NCBI GenBank assembly: GCA_965246925.1
Contig: OZ251994.1
Span: 3,658,001 to 3,722,000 of the forward strand
Source of the DNA: JANPPS01 sp965246925
Lineage (GTDB): Bacteria > Pseudomonadota > Alphaproteobacteria > Acetobacterales > Acetobacteraceae
DNA: 64,000 nucleotides
Reading direction: 5' to 3'
A program made the translations under genes and the position numbers. Numbering within the stretch: position 1 is the stretch's first letter; each line of letters opens with the position of its first letter. Positions 1 to 9,855 of the stretch are shown piece after piece. Under the pieces are notes generated by a model. It was not told the origin of the DNA. It ran no database searches and saw only the letters and a program-made list of their open reading frames with translations.

Positions 1-1242
1 CCAGGCCGGGCCCACCAGGGTCACGCCATGCGGAAACCCGTTCTCGTAGAAGCCGCCGGGCACGGCCAGCGCGGCGAGGTCCAGCAGGTTCACGAAATTC
101 GTGTAGGTGCCAAGCTGCGCATTGAGCCGGATCGGCTCGGCCGCGACCTGCGCCAGGCTGAAGGCGGTCGGCGTGGTCGGCAGCAGCAGCATGTCCACGC
201 GGTCCCACACCGCCTCCGTCCGCCGCCGCAGCGCCGCGAGTTCGTGCTGCGCCTGGAACAGCGCCGGGCCACTCACCGCGCGCCCGCCCTCCAGGATGGT
301 GCGGATTACCGGATGGAGGCCGCCGGGCCGCGCCAACAGGTGGCCCACCGCTGCCGTGCGCTCCGCCGCCCAGGGGCCATACAGCAGCGCCGCCGCCTGA
401 CCGAACGGGGTGAAGTCGAACGGCACCAGCGTGGCCCCCAGTGATTCGGCCCGCGCGCAGCCGGCGGCATACGCGCCGGCGGCGGCGGCGTCACCAAAGA
501 ATTCCGGCGCCGCCGGCACGCCCAGGCGCAAACCCGTTGCCGGGCCAGAACCTGCGTGGCGCGAATACGGGTCCGCCGCGTCATACCCCTCCGCCACGTC
601 CAGCACCGCCAGCGCGTCCGGCACCGTGAGCGCCAGGATCGAGATGCAATCGAGCGACCGGCAGGCCGGCACCAGCCCCGTCGTGCTCAGCATGCCCTTG
701 GTCGGCTTCAGTCCCACGATGTTGTTGAAGCCCGCTGGCACCCTCCCCGATCCGGCCGTATCCGTCCCCAGCGCGAAGCTCACCAGCCCCGCCGCCACCG
801 CCACCGCCGAGCCGGACGAGCTGCCGCCCGGCACCATCAGCGGATCGAACGCATTGCGCGGCACGCCATAGGGCGAGCGGACGCCGACGAGCCCGGTGGC
901 GAACTGATCGAGGTTGGTCTTCCCCACCACGATCGCGCCCGCATCGGTGAGCCGCTGCACGACGGCCGCGTGCGCCGCGGGCGTATAGGCGAAATCCGGG
1001 CACCCCGCCGTGGTCGGCAGGCCCGCCACGTCGATATTGTCCTTCACCGCGAACGGCACGCCGCCCAAGGGCAGGTTGATGTCGGCGGCAGCGGCTTGCG
1101 CCAGCAACGCGTCCTCCGGGATTTGGCTGATCCAGACCGCCGGGTCGGTCATCCGAGGCAGGATTTCGCGCATCACCTGCCCGGGTGTGAGCGTGTGGCC
1201 GAGATAGGCTGCGCGGAGCCGGGTCAAATCGAGTGAAATCAT
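1..1242 (-). CDS. atzF: Allophanate hydrolase, N-terminal part (runs off left edge)
   Basis: Amidase-signature enzyme that would hydrolyse allophanate to CO2 and ammonia in urea or biuret breakdown. Translating the minus strand from the ATG at 1242 gives an open frame of 414 codons to the window edge. The family triad is visible: Lys67 in FAVKDNID, cis-Ser141 in PGGSSSGSA and nucleophile Ser165 in GTDTAGSGRVPAG. The GTDTAGSGRVPAGFNN stretch and the overall spacing resemble AtzF/DUR1,2-type allophanate hydrolases more than generic amidases. The usual C-terminal domain of about 170 residues would lie outside the window. No urea carboxylase is visible, so the pathway role is inferred. The next gene on this strand ends 3 bases upstream of its start. 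A plain amidase of related specificity is the alternative. Confidence 0.82.
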   Translation of the reverse strand, partial: MISLDLTRLRAAYLGHTLTPGQVMREILPRMTDPAVWISQIPEDALLAQAAAADINLPLGGVPFAVKDNIDVAGLPTTAGCPDFAYTPAAHAAVVQRLTDAGAIVVGKTNLDQFATGLVGVRSPYGVPRNAFDPLMVPGGSSSGSAVAVAAGLVSFALGTDTAGSGRVPAGFNNIVGLKPTKGMLSTTGLVPACRSLDCISILALTVPDALAVLDVAEGYDAADPYSRHAGSGPATGLRLGVPAAPEFFGDAAAAGAYAAGCARAESLGATLVPFDFTPFGQAAALLYGPWAAERTAAVGHLLARPGGLHPVIRTILEGGRAVSGPALFQAQHELAALRRRTEAVWDRVDMLLLPTTPTAFSLAQVAAEPIRLNAQLGTYTNFVNLLDLAALAVPGGFYENGFPHGVTLVGPAW

Positions 1243-1245
1243 GCG

Positions 1246-2880
1246 TTAACCTGCCGGTTTACCCCGGCGCGGCGCAAGCCAACACACGATGACAGCGCCG
1301 AGCGCCGTGAGACTGAGCCCAGCCCCCGCCTTTTCCGCCGGCGTCCATACCCGGCGCAGCACGACGACGTGCGGACCGGGCGGGGTCTCGAACGTCAGGA
1401 AATGCCAATCCCCGCTTTCGCCCAGCGGCAGCGCCGCTCCATCCACGGATGCGGCCCAGCCGGGGAAAGCGAACTGCGCCAGGGTCACGGGCGCGGCGCC
1501 GGAGACGCTGACCTCGATCGCCGCGCCGCGCCGCGCCGCGGTGCAGGTGGCGCCCGGGCAGTCCGTGCTCAGCCCGTCCGGCGCCGTCCAGGGACCGGGC
1601 CCCGCCACGCTGTCCATCTTGTCGGCCGGAAAGCCGGCCGGTAGATACTCCGGCCCGTCCATCATATGCGCCTCGATCACGGGCGTGAGCCGCGCCCAAT
1701 AACGGGACGCGTCCCGCACGTTCCCGGCCGAGATGCTGCCGAACAGCCATAAGCCGGGCACCAGTGCCACCGCCGCCGCCATTAGCCAGCCGCGGCCCCA
1801 TGGCGCGCGCCGGTCCAGCGCCAGCATGGCCCCAGTCACCAACGACGCCTCCACCACCGTCAACAGCCGGAACGGAAACTGCACCGTCGCCAGCAACGGG
1901 ATGGACCAGAGTAGCGGGATGGCACCGGCGAGCGCCATAAGACTGAACGCCGCCATGCCGGACCATAGCCGGTCACCTAGCGCCAAGCTTAAAGCCAAAT
2001 AGCACGACGCAACCGACAAGATGATCCACATCGAAACCGGCACCGGCAAATACAGATGGACCAGCAGCACCCAGCGGTTCGGGTCATAGAACGGATCCTG
2101 CCAAAACACCTGGTGCGACACATAGCCCAGCAAAGCCGTGGCAGGCAGAAGATACAGGCCGGCCAGCGCCAGGCCGAGCACGCCGCCCAGCATGCAGCGG
2201 TCTAGCGCGGCCGCTGGGCGCGGTGCGTGGTATGCCGTCCACGGGGCGAAGGCCGGCAGGAGGAACAGCGTGACCAGCAACGCCGTCGGCAGATGCGCCA
2301 AAAGTAACAGAGCGTAACCCACCCCCAGCACCGCCAGCCCCCGCCAAGACAAAGCGGACGCGCGTACGCCCAGCAACACCAGCGGCACGGCGGCGTAGGC
2401 AGCAAACTCCGCCAGCGCGCCCCGCCAGTAATGATCCATCAGATGATAGGGGGCGGCCATATACAGCAGCGCCCCTAATAACGCGAGGCCGGGCCGGATC
2501 TGCGAGCGAAGCCAGGCATGCATCGCGGCGCCTGACGCCCACAGCAACAGCCACGCCGTGATGGCCAGCCGGTGCGGCACCGGCATAGCGCCGCCCACCA
2601 ACAGCCGGACCAGGCCGTCCACCCAAAACGCCAGCGGCGGATAAAATATGAACGCCGGGCTGCCCAGGCCGCCGAACGAGCCAGGCAGCCATCGCGGATA
2701 CGGATCGCCGTTTGCCATCAATTCGGCGAATTGCCGCGCCCAGACATCGTTCAGATGCGCGCTGTCAGTGCCGTTCACGCCGGCTATGAGCGAGGGCAGC
2801 AGCAGCGCCGCCGCCGCTAGCGCGATCGCAACACCGGTCGCCAGCCGCGTCAATGCCCTGCCCGGCGCGATACGAACCAC
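1246..2880 (-). CDS. Polytopic membrane protein, PTPS-related/GT-C-like family, copy 2
   Basis: Integral membrane protein of about 544 residues with many hydrophobic segments. It carries the hallmark of the 6-pyruvoyl-tetrahydropterin-synthase-related membrane family after the first TM helix: YPRWLPGSFGGLGSP followed by an aromatic FYPP motif. The layout resembles GT-C glycosyltransferases and YfhO proteins, with a soluble beta-rich C-terminal region before a last TM helix. Function is unknown; cell-envelope glycosylation is a guess. It is a clear paralogue of the gene upstream (2850-4544). The start is uncertain: a GTG at 2880 lies inside the upstream gene, and a TTG at 2853 overlaps its TGA. 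Both fit translational coupling. A longer open frame upstream in this frame is a shadow of the neighbour. Confidence 0.75.
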   Translation of the reverse strand: MVRIAPGRALTRLATGVAIALAAAALLLPSLIAGVNGTDSAHLNDVWARQFAELMANGDPYPRWLPGSFGGLGSPAFIFYPPLAFWVDGLVRLLVGGAMPVPHRLAITAWLLLWASGAAMHAWLRSQIRPGLALLGALLYMAAPYHLMDHYWRGALAEFAAYAAVPLVLLGVRASALSWRGLAVLGVGYALLLLAHLPTALLVTLFLLPAFAPWTAYHAPRPAAALDRCMLGGVLGLALAGLYLLPATALLGYVSHQVFWQDPFYDPNRWVLLVHLYLPVPVSMWIILSVASCYLALSLALGDRLWSGMAAFSLMALAGAIPLLWSIPLLATVQFPFRLLTVVEASLVTGAMLALDRRAPWGRGWLMAAAVALVPGLWLFGSISAGNVRDASRYWARLTPVIEAHMMDGPEYLPAGFPADKMDSVAGPGPWTAPDGLSTDCPGATCTAARRGAAIEVSVSGAAPVTLAQFAFPGWAASVDGAALPLGESGDWHFLTFETPPGPHVVVLRRVWTPAEKAGAGLSLTALGAVIVCWLAPRRGKPAG

Positions 2881-4544
2881 GATATGGCCGCCATAACTAT
2901 ACCAGCCAGGCTGACGGCCCGCCCGGCACGTTCCGCCCCGGTCAAGCCGATGTCCAGCGACACGGACGAGGTACCCGGTGGCACGCCGAACTCGAGCAGG
3001 CGCAACCTTTCGCTCGGACGGATATGCGGCGCGGGCTCGAACGATGCGGACGCGGTCCAGGACGGGAAATAAAACTGCGCGACGGTCACGTCCGTGGGCT
3101 GGGAGGCGATGACGGACACGCGTATGGGCCCGCCGGGCACCGGCCGGACGGTTTCGCACTGCGCCGCGTCCGGCACGCACGTGACCGAAAGCGCCGGCGG
3201 CAGCGTCCAGGGCCCAGGCCCGATCACGGCAGGAAACAGCTCGTAGGGAAAGCCGGACGGCACATATTCCGGCGCATCGGGCACGTGGGCGTCGGCCACG
3301 GGTAAGAACCCCGCCCAATGCTGCCGGCTGGCGGCGGCAAGGGGCCACAAGTGCCACGCCATGGTGCCATACGCCGTCAGCAGCATGGCGGGGCACGCTA
3401 TCAGAAGCGCCCGGGACCACCCGCGCCACGCCGGGCCAATGAGCGCCAGGCCCGTCAGCATCGTAAATTCGGTCAGCACGAACATCCGGAACGGATACTG
3501 CACCGTCTGCAGCAGCGGCACGGACCAGATCAGCGGCACGCACCCGGCGATCGCCAACATGGCGAACGAGGCGCATCCCGCCCACAGCCCGGCCTCACCC
3601 CAGCCGCGCCGCCGCGCCGCTATCAACAGCCCCAGCACACCCAAGCCGTACCCCGCGCCGATCAGCAGCAGCACCGCCATGAACGGGTAGAAGTCCTGCA
3701 CGAAGAACGACAGCAACGTCCACCGCCGCGGATCCGTGGACGCATTCCAGAGCTGGTAGGTGTTGATATAGTCCTGCAGCGACAGCGCCGGCAGCAAATA
3801 GTTGGAGCCGATGCACAGTCCTGACACGCCGCCCAAGGCGCACCGGGTCAGCACCACAAGCGGCCGCGGTGCCGATGCCACGAGGAACAGCGCGTAGGGC
3901 GCCAGCAGGAACACCGAGGCCAGCAGAGCGGTCGGCACATGCGCCGTCATCAACGCGGCATACGCCAGCGCGAGCCGCGGAGCACCCGCCGGCCCCGTCC
4001 GGCACTGCCGCAAGGACAGCGCCACGAGCGGTAGCACCGGATATGCACTCAACTCGGCCAGCGCGCCGCGCCAGTAATAGTCAAGAAGGTGATAGGGCGC
4101 CAGCATGTACGCCGCCGCCATCGCAAGCGCCCAAGCCGGACTTGCCTGCGGGCGGAGCCACGCCAGCATGCTGGCCCCGGATAGGAACACCAGCAGCCAT
4201 GAGAGCCACATGATGCGGTGCTCGACGGACAGAAGGCCGAAGCTCAACCGGTCGGACAGCGCATCGATGAAAAAGGCCAAGGGCGGATAGAAATAGAAGG
4301 CCGGGCTGCCCCAGCCACTGAACGAAGCAGACAGCCAGCGCGGGTATGGCTGGTGCCACGATACCGCATCTGCAAACTGCCGGAGCCAGATGTAATTGAA
4401 GCGGAAGCTGTCGCTATCGCTTACCCCCCAGACGAACACCGGGGCCATGCCGGCCGAGGCGAGGAGCAGGAGGGCCAGCGTTGCGCTCTTGGGTGACGGG
4501 GCAAACCAGCGTACGGCCCTGCCTAGCCCGGCGCCGGTCGTCAT
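2850..4544 (-). CDS. Polytopic membrane protein, PTPS-related/GT-C-like family, copy 1
   Basis: This 564-residue protein has about 11-13 predicted TM segments and the same signature as its downstream paralogue: an N-terminal helix, then PYPRWLSASFSGWGSP and FYFYPPLAFF, a central TM bundle with an APYHLLDYYWRGALAE motif, and a C-terminal periplasmic-type domain before a final helix. The two proteins share motif order throughout, which indicates tandem duplication. Its 3' end overlaps the possible GTG start of the copy 2 gene. The 167-base gap to atpH is divergent and must hold both promoters; none was obvious. No catalytic function can be assigned, though a role with lipid-linked sugars or O-antigen is possible by analogy with GT-C enzymes. 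Confidence 0.8.
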   Translation of the reverse strand: MTTGAGLGRAVRWFAPSPKSATLALLLLASAGMAPVFVWGVSDSDSFRFNYIWLRQFADAVSWHQPYPRWLSASFSGWGSPAFYFYPPLAFFIDALSDRLSFGLLSVEHRIMWLSWLLVFLSGASMLAWLRPQASPAWALAMAAAYMLAPYHLLDYYWRGALAELSAYPVLPLVALSLRQCRTGPAGAPRLALAYAALMTAHVPTALLASVFLLAPYALFLVASAPRPLVVLTRCALGGVSGLCIGSNYLLPALSLQDYINTYQLWNASTDPRRWTLLSFFVQDFYPFMAVLLLIGAGYGLGVLGLLIAARRRGWGEAGLWAGCASFAMLAIAGCVPLIWSVPLLQTVQYPFRMFVLTEFTMLTGLALIGPAWRGWSRALLIACPAMLLTAYGTMAWHLWPLAAASRQHWAGFLPVADAHVPDAPEYVPSGFPYELFPAVIGPGPWTLPPALSVTCVPDAAQCETVRPVPGGPIRVSVIASQPTDVTVAQFYFPSWTASASFEPAPHIRPSERLRLLEFGVPPGTSSVSLDIGLTGAERAGRAVSLAGIVMAAISWFVSRRAGH

Positions 4545-4711
4545 ACAACATCGTTAGCTGGTTGAAACATCTCGGCCCATGCTGGTTGGAAGCGCAACCG
4601 TGCCTCACGCCTTGGTTCGGCACCACCCCTTTCCCTGCCCCAAACCCCATGCTACGAGCCCGTCCGCCGGGTGCTTTGCCCGGCACAAACCTATGAAGTG
4701 AGGGAAACCGC

Positions 4712-5274
4712 GTGGCCTCTGGCACCACCTCATCGAGCGGCGGCCTGGCCGAGCGCTATGCGAATGCCCTGTATGCCCAGGCGGACGAGACCGGCGCGCT
4801 GGACGCGACGGTGGCCGAGATGGATGCGCTCGGTAAGCTGATCGACCAAAGCGCCCCGTTCCGCCGCCTGCTGGAAAGCCCGCTGATCGATGTGAACCAG
4901 GCCCGCCTGGCCGCCACCGAGGTGCTGTCGAGCCAAGGCTTTGGCAAGCTGGTGCAGGACTTCGTAGGCGTGGTCGCCAACAACCGCCGGCTGGGTGCGC
5001 TGCGCATCATCGTGCAGGGCTTCGCCACGCTGGTCGCCAACAAGCGCGGCGTGGTGACGGCGCATGTGAGCTCCGCCCACCCGTTGAGCGACGTGCAGCG
5101 CGAGCAGCTGCGCGCCCGTTTGATCGAGGCCGGGTATGGCAGCATCAACATCGAGGACACGGTCGATCCGGGCTTGCTCGGCGGCCTCGTCGTGCGCATC
5201 GGCGCGCGGCTGTATGATACCAGTTTGAAATCCCGCTTGCAGAGACTGCAATACGCTATGAAGGGCGCCGCCTG

Positions 5275-5275
<1 letters not shown>
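4712..5275 (+). CDS. atpH: F1Fo ATP synthase subunit delta
   Basis: Peripheral-stalk subunit linking F1 to the b subunits at the cytoplasmic membrane. The 187 residues match the family length. The N-terminal helical domain starts with LAERYANALYAQA, and the C-terminal signature IEDTVDPGLLGGLVVRIG is intact. The start is a GTG at 4712 preceded by a GAGGGA ribosome-binding site at about 7-base spacing. Its TGA overlaps the ATG of atpA by one base (TGATG). It opens the atpHAG run and presumably carries the operon promoter upstream, although I could not identify clear -35/-10 boxes in 4545-4711. Confidence 0.96.
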
Positions 5276-6806
<1,531 letters not shown>

Positions 6807-6807
<1 letters not shown>

Positions 6808-7685
6808 TGGCCAGCCTGAAGGCGCTGCGCGCGCGCATCAACAGCGTGAAATCCACGCGTAAGATCACGTCCGCCATGAAGATGGTGGCGGCGTCCAAGC
6901 TGAAGCGCGCGCAGACGCAGGCCGAGGCGGCGCGTCCGTATGCCGAGCGGATGCAGCGCATGCTGGCCGCCCTGGCCCGGTCCGCCGCCGGCAGCCCCAC
7001 GGCACCGCAGATGCTGGTCGGCACCGGCCGGGACCAGGTGCACCTGCTGGTGGTGGTCACGGCCGACCGCGGCCTGGCCGGCGCCTTCAACACCAACGTC
7101 GGCCGCGCCGGGCGCAACGCGATCCAGCGGCTGGAGGCGGAGGGCAAGACCGTCAAGGTCATCACCGTCGGCCGCAAGGGGCGTGACTACCTCCGGCGCG
7201 AATTCGCCTCGCGTCTAGTCGGCGAGTATAGCTTTGCCGGCAAGAAGCGGGTCGAGTTCTCGGACGTGAACGATGTTTCGGCGCGGATTGCCGAGATGCT
7301 GATGGCCGGCGAGTTCGACGTCTGCACCATCGTGTATAACCGCTTCGTCTCCGTTATCAGTCAGATCCCCACCGAGAGCCGCCTGGTCCCCCTGTCGGTC
7401 CCAGACACCGAAGAAGCGGCCCCCGGCGGCGCGATCTACGAGTTCGAACCCGACGAAGAAACCATCCTCGCCGCCCTACTCCCCCGCAACATGGCCATCC
7501 AGCTGTTCCGCGCCCTGATTGAGAGCGCGGCCGGCGAACAGGGCGCGCGAATGTCGGCCATGGACAACGCGACACGCAACGCGGGTGAGATGATCAACAA
7601 ATTAACTCTGAACTACAATCGCACGCGGCAGGCCAACATCACGCGGGAGCTGATCGAGATTATCTCTGGGGCTGAGGCGGTTTAG
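6807..7685 (+). CDS. atpG: F1Fo ATP synthase subunit gamma
   Basis: Central rotor shaft of F1, 292 residues. The N-terminal coiled coil begins with LRARINSVKSTRKITSAMKMVAASKL, the family signature, and the C-terminal helix ends with LTLNYNRTRQANITRELIEIISGAEAV-type sequence, complete to the usual last residues. The ATG overlaps the atpA stop. In nearly all alphaproteobacteria atpD and atpC follow directly; here the next gene is an unrelated membrane protein after a 223-base gap. The beta and epsilon subunits must therefore lie elsewhere in the genome. Confidence 0.97.
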
Positions 7686-7908
7686 TTTTCCAATTATTCC
7701 AACTCGGCGTCGGCTCGGATATTGCGAGAGTTACACATTTCCGCAAGCTAGGATGGGGGAGACGCCTTCCTGAACCGTATGTAAGGTCCGCCGAGATACG
7801 GTACGCTAGTTTCGTTATGAGATTTATAGATGACGGAGCGCGTGACCGGGATGCCACGGCCGTGTAAGCGCCTGGTGACGCACGCGTGAAACCGGCATAG
7901 CATCGCAC

Positions 7909-8982
7909 ATGACAAAAGCATTGCGCCTCTCGGAGCGGTGGTTCAACCGTGGGCTTTGGATCATCGCCCTGCTGTTCGCCGCGTCGCTCACCGGGCTAGG
8001 CAGTGCCATCGTCGGCGACCTGCCCCGGGTCGAACGAGAGCCTACGCTCGACCAATACATCGATCAAAGCGCCGCCCGGCCCCTCCGCGCCAGCGTCGAT
8101 GCCGCGCGGCAGGCAAGGCAGAACGCGGCCGATCAGCAGGACCAGGCAGAACTAAAGCTCGATGCCGCCCGGCAAGCCTATCAGAGCGCGCGGGAGGCGT
8201 TCGCCAACTGGCTAAGCACCCGCGCCGCCACGGGCCTGCCGTCCCAAGACCGCGAGTTGATCAGCCGGACCGAAGCGCTCGATGGCCTGAAGGCGCAGGA
8301 GAGTACAGCGCGGACCGCCGTCAACGCCCAGCAACAGGCGATGCTGGATGCAGAGCAGGCCCTTGCGGCGGCCATAGCGCAACTGGACACGATCGAGCAG
8401 GCGGGCTCACGCCAGCTAAACGCCGCCATCGCCCGGGCCGAACTGCGCGTGTTCCTCTACCGGCTCGGCGTCACGCTGCCATTGCTGGTCATCGCCGGAT
8501 GGCTGTTCGCCAAGAAACGCCGGAGCGCCTGGTGGCCGTTCGTTTGGGGCTTCATCTTCTTCGCCCTCTACGCCTTCTTCGTCGAGCTCGTACCCTACTT
8601 GCCGAGCTACGGCGGCTACATCCGCTATATCGTAGGCATCATCGTCACGGTGCTGGTAGGCCGATACGCCATCATGGCGCTAAACCGCTACCTGGCACAG
8701 CAGAAGCTGGCCGAGCAACAGCCGGAGGAGCTGCGGCGGGAGACGCTGGCCTATGACACGGCCCTGGTGCGGCTCTCGAAGAAGGTCTGCCCTAGCTGCG
8801 AACGGGGCGTGGACCTCGGCCCAACCGGCGATGACTTTTGCCCGCATTGCGGCATCGGGCTCTATAATCACTGCCCAGTCTGCACAACCCGCAAGAGCGC
8901 GTTCTCCCCATACTGCCACAAATGCGGCACGCAGGCGCGCGTGGGCGAGGTCAGCACGCCATCTCTGCAACCAATGCCGTAG
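7909..8982 (+). CDS. Coiled-coil membrane protein with C-terminal double zinc ribbon
   Basis: Unrecognised protein of 357 residues. Domains in order: an N-terminal hydrophobic segment (about 17-37), an Ala/Gln-rich coiled coil (about 60-175), two or three TM helices (about 185-260, including FVWGFIFFALYAFFVELVPYL and a following YIVGIIVTVLVG), a cytoplasmic linker, and four CxxC knuckles near the C terminus (CPSC, CPHC, CPVC, CHKC) that form a double zinc ribbon. The topology suggests a periplasmic coiled coil and a cytoplasmic zinc domain. It sits where atpD would be expected but has no relation to ATP synthase. Its TAG stop lies in a GTAGGGTGGG repeat shared with a convergent terminator-like hairpin. 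Function unknown. Confidence 0.8.
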   Translation: MTKALRLSERWFNRGLWIIALLFAASLTGLGSAIVGDLPRVEREPTLDQYIDQSAARPLRASVDAARQARQNAADQQDQAELKLDAARQAYQSAREAFANWLSTRAATGLPSQDRELISRTEALDGLKAQESTARTAVNAQQQAMLDAEQALAAAIAQLDTIEQAGSRQLNAAIARAELRVFLYRLGVTLPLLVIAGWLFAKKRRSAWWPFVWGFIFFALYAFFVELVPYLPSYGGYIRYIVGIIVTVLVGRYAIMALNRYLAQQKLAEQQPEELRRETLAYDTALVRLSKKVCPSCERGVDLGPTGDDFCPHCGIGLYNHCPVCTTRKSAFSPYCHKCGTQARVGEVSTPSLQPMP

Positions 8983-9004
8983 GGTGGGCTCTAGCCCGTC
9001 ACCC
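8982..9004. terminator. Imperfect hairpin between convergent genes
   Basis: GGGT-GGGCT / AGCCC-(GTC)-ACCC pair around a two-base loop, with a three-base bulge. It contains the stop codons of both convergent genes (TAG of the zinc-ribbon gene and the complement of the CoxG-like gene stop). A bidirectional terminator role is inferred; there is no U tract. Confidence 0.4.
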
Positions 9005-9455
9005 GCGCCGCTCCAGGCGCACAAAGGCGCTGAAAGAAGCGCACACAGAACACACGCGCCGTTATGGTCAGCAAGCGGCTACCCGCCAGAGACACTCGTC
9101 CGCCAATATCGCCCCGGAACCGCCATTCGATCGCGGTGCGCCCGCCGGGCCTTGGTATCAGCCGCACCCAGCCCTCCGCCCGGCCATGCCCCAGCCCGCC
9201 GGCCGACGCCCCGGTCAGGTTGAATGATGCCGGCTCCCCAGAGATCGTAACCTGCAACTCGACCGCATACCCGCTTCGGAACGGCCCTACGCCGAAATCG
9301 ATGCGGGCTGTGAAGCGTCCTTTCCCCAAAGGCCGGACTTCGACGCAGCCTGGGATGGCACGGGCCAGCAACGCCGGGTCGAATAGCGCGGCGTGGACGG
9401 TGGCGTGCGGTAGCGCGGCGACCGTCACGCCCTCGCCCATAATGGCGCAGCCCAT
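8991..9455 (-). CDS. SRPBCC / CoxG-like protein
   Basis: Small helix-grip protein of 154 residues in the CO-dehydrogenase subunit G (CoxG) branch of the SRPBCC superfamily. Visible hallmarks are the N-terminal FDPALLARAIPGCVEV segment, a central beta-sheet with FTARIDFGVGPFRSGY, and GEPASFNLTGASAGGLGHGRAEGWVRL. CoxG proteins associate with maturation or membrane anchoring of molybdenum hydroxylases. A Cox-type hydroxylase is present in this window but 34 kb away, so a direct link is only a possibility. The gene starts 2 bases after the ArsR gene, giving a two-gene operon. The last 35 or so residues look basic and less conserved. Confidence 0.78.
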   Translation of the reverse strand: MGCAIMGEGVTVAALPHATVHAALFDPALLARAIPGCVEVRPLGKGRFTARIDFGVGPFRSGYAVELQVTISGEPASFNLTGASAGGLGHGRAEGWVRLIPRPGGRTAIEWRFRGDIGGRVSLAGSRLLTITARVFCVRFFQRLCAPGAARVTG

Positions 9456-9457
9456 GC

Positions 9458-9772
9458 TCAGCCGGGCTTCGCCCGCTTGGCCATAACGGCGCTCTCCCGC
9501 CGCAACGGCCGGCCAACCGGGCAGACCTCCTGCACGAAGCCGGCCAGGGTGTTCATGATGTTCTCCTGCACCTGGCTATAGAACACGAATTGTCCCCGCT
9601 TCTCGCTCCGCACCAGCCCGGCGCCCTCCAGGACCGAGAGATGCTGCGAGATGGACGGCTTGGACATGCTGAACCGGGACGCGATGTCCCCGGCGCTCAG
9701 CTCGGTATGCGCCAAATACGCCAAGATTTTGCGCCGCACGGGTGAGGCCAGCGCTTCGAACACGGATTGCAT
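9458..9772 (-). CDS. ArsR/SmtB-family transcriptional regulator
   Basis: Winged-helix repressor of 104 residues. It begins MQSVFEALASPVRRKILAYL, followed by the recognition helix region SAGDIASRFSMSKPSISQHLSVLEGAGLV and the wing SEKRGQFVFYSQ. The metal-binding CxC motif of ArsR/SmtB sensors is absent in helix alpha3, so the ligand is probably not a soft metal. Genes of this type paired with an SRPBCC protein are common. It is divergent from the desaturase across 68-83 bases that contain an inverted repeat, which makes it the likely regulator of both directions (inference). Confidence 0.88.
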   Translation of the reverse strand: MQSVFEALASPVRRKILAYLAHTELSAGDIASRFSMSKPSISQHLSVLEGAGLVRSEKRGQFVFYSQVQENIMNTLAGFVQEVCPVGRPLRRESAVMAKRAKPG

Positions 9773-9800
9773 GGCGAATAAATAGGCGATGAGCTAACCA

Positions 9801-9840
9801 TTGACAAGCGTTAAGATTAGGTGATTAGTTGATGGACTAA
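9801..9840 (+). promoter_or_regulatory. Candidate desaturase promoter with overlapping operator
   Basis: A TTGACA -35 box at 9801-9806 is followed 17 bases later by ATTAGT at 9824-9829. The -10 region overlaps an inverted repeat TTAGT-N6-ACTAA (9825-9840) and a direct repeat GATTAG (9815 and 9823). The arrangement fits repression by the divergently encoded ArsR protein, which is inference. Confidence 0.5.
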
Positions 9841-9855
9841 ATGACGGAGCCTGCC

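Noticed and set aside
7686..7908. Remnant of atpD in the gap
   Set aside because: No atpD-like motif was found in any frame; the gap has many stops and no P-loop sequence.
8991..9455. CoxG-like gene as a member of the Cox-type operon
   Set aside because: It lies 34 kb away with its own ArsR partner; a functional link cannot be supported from sequence.
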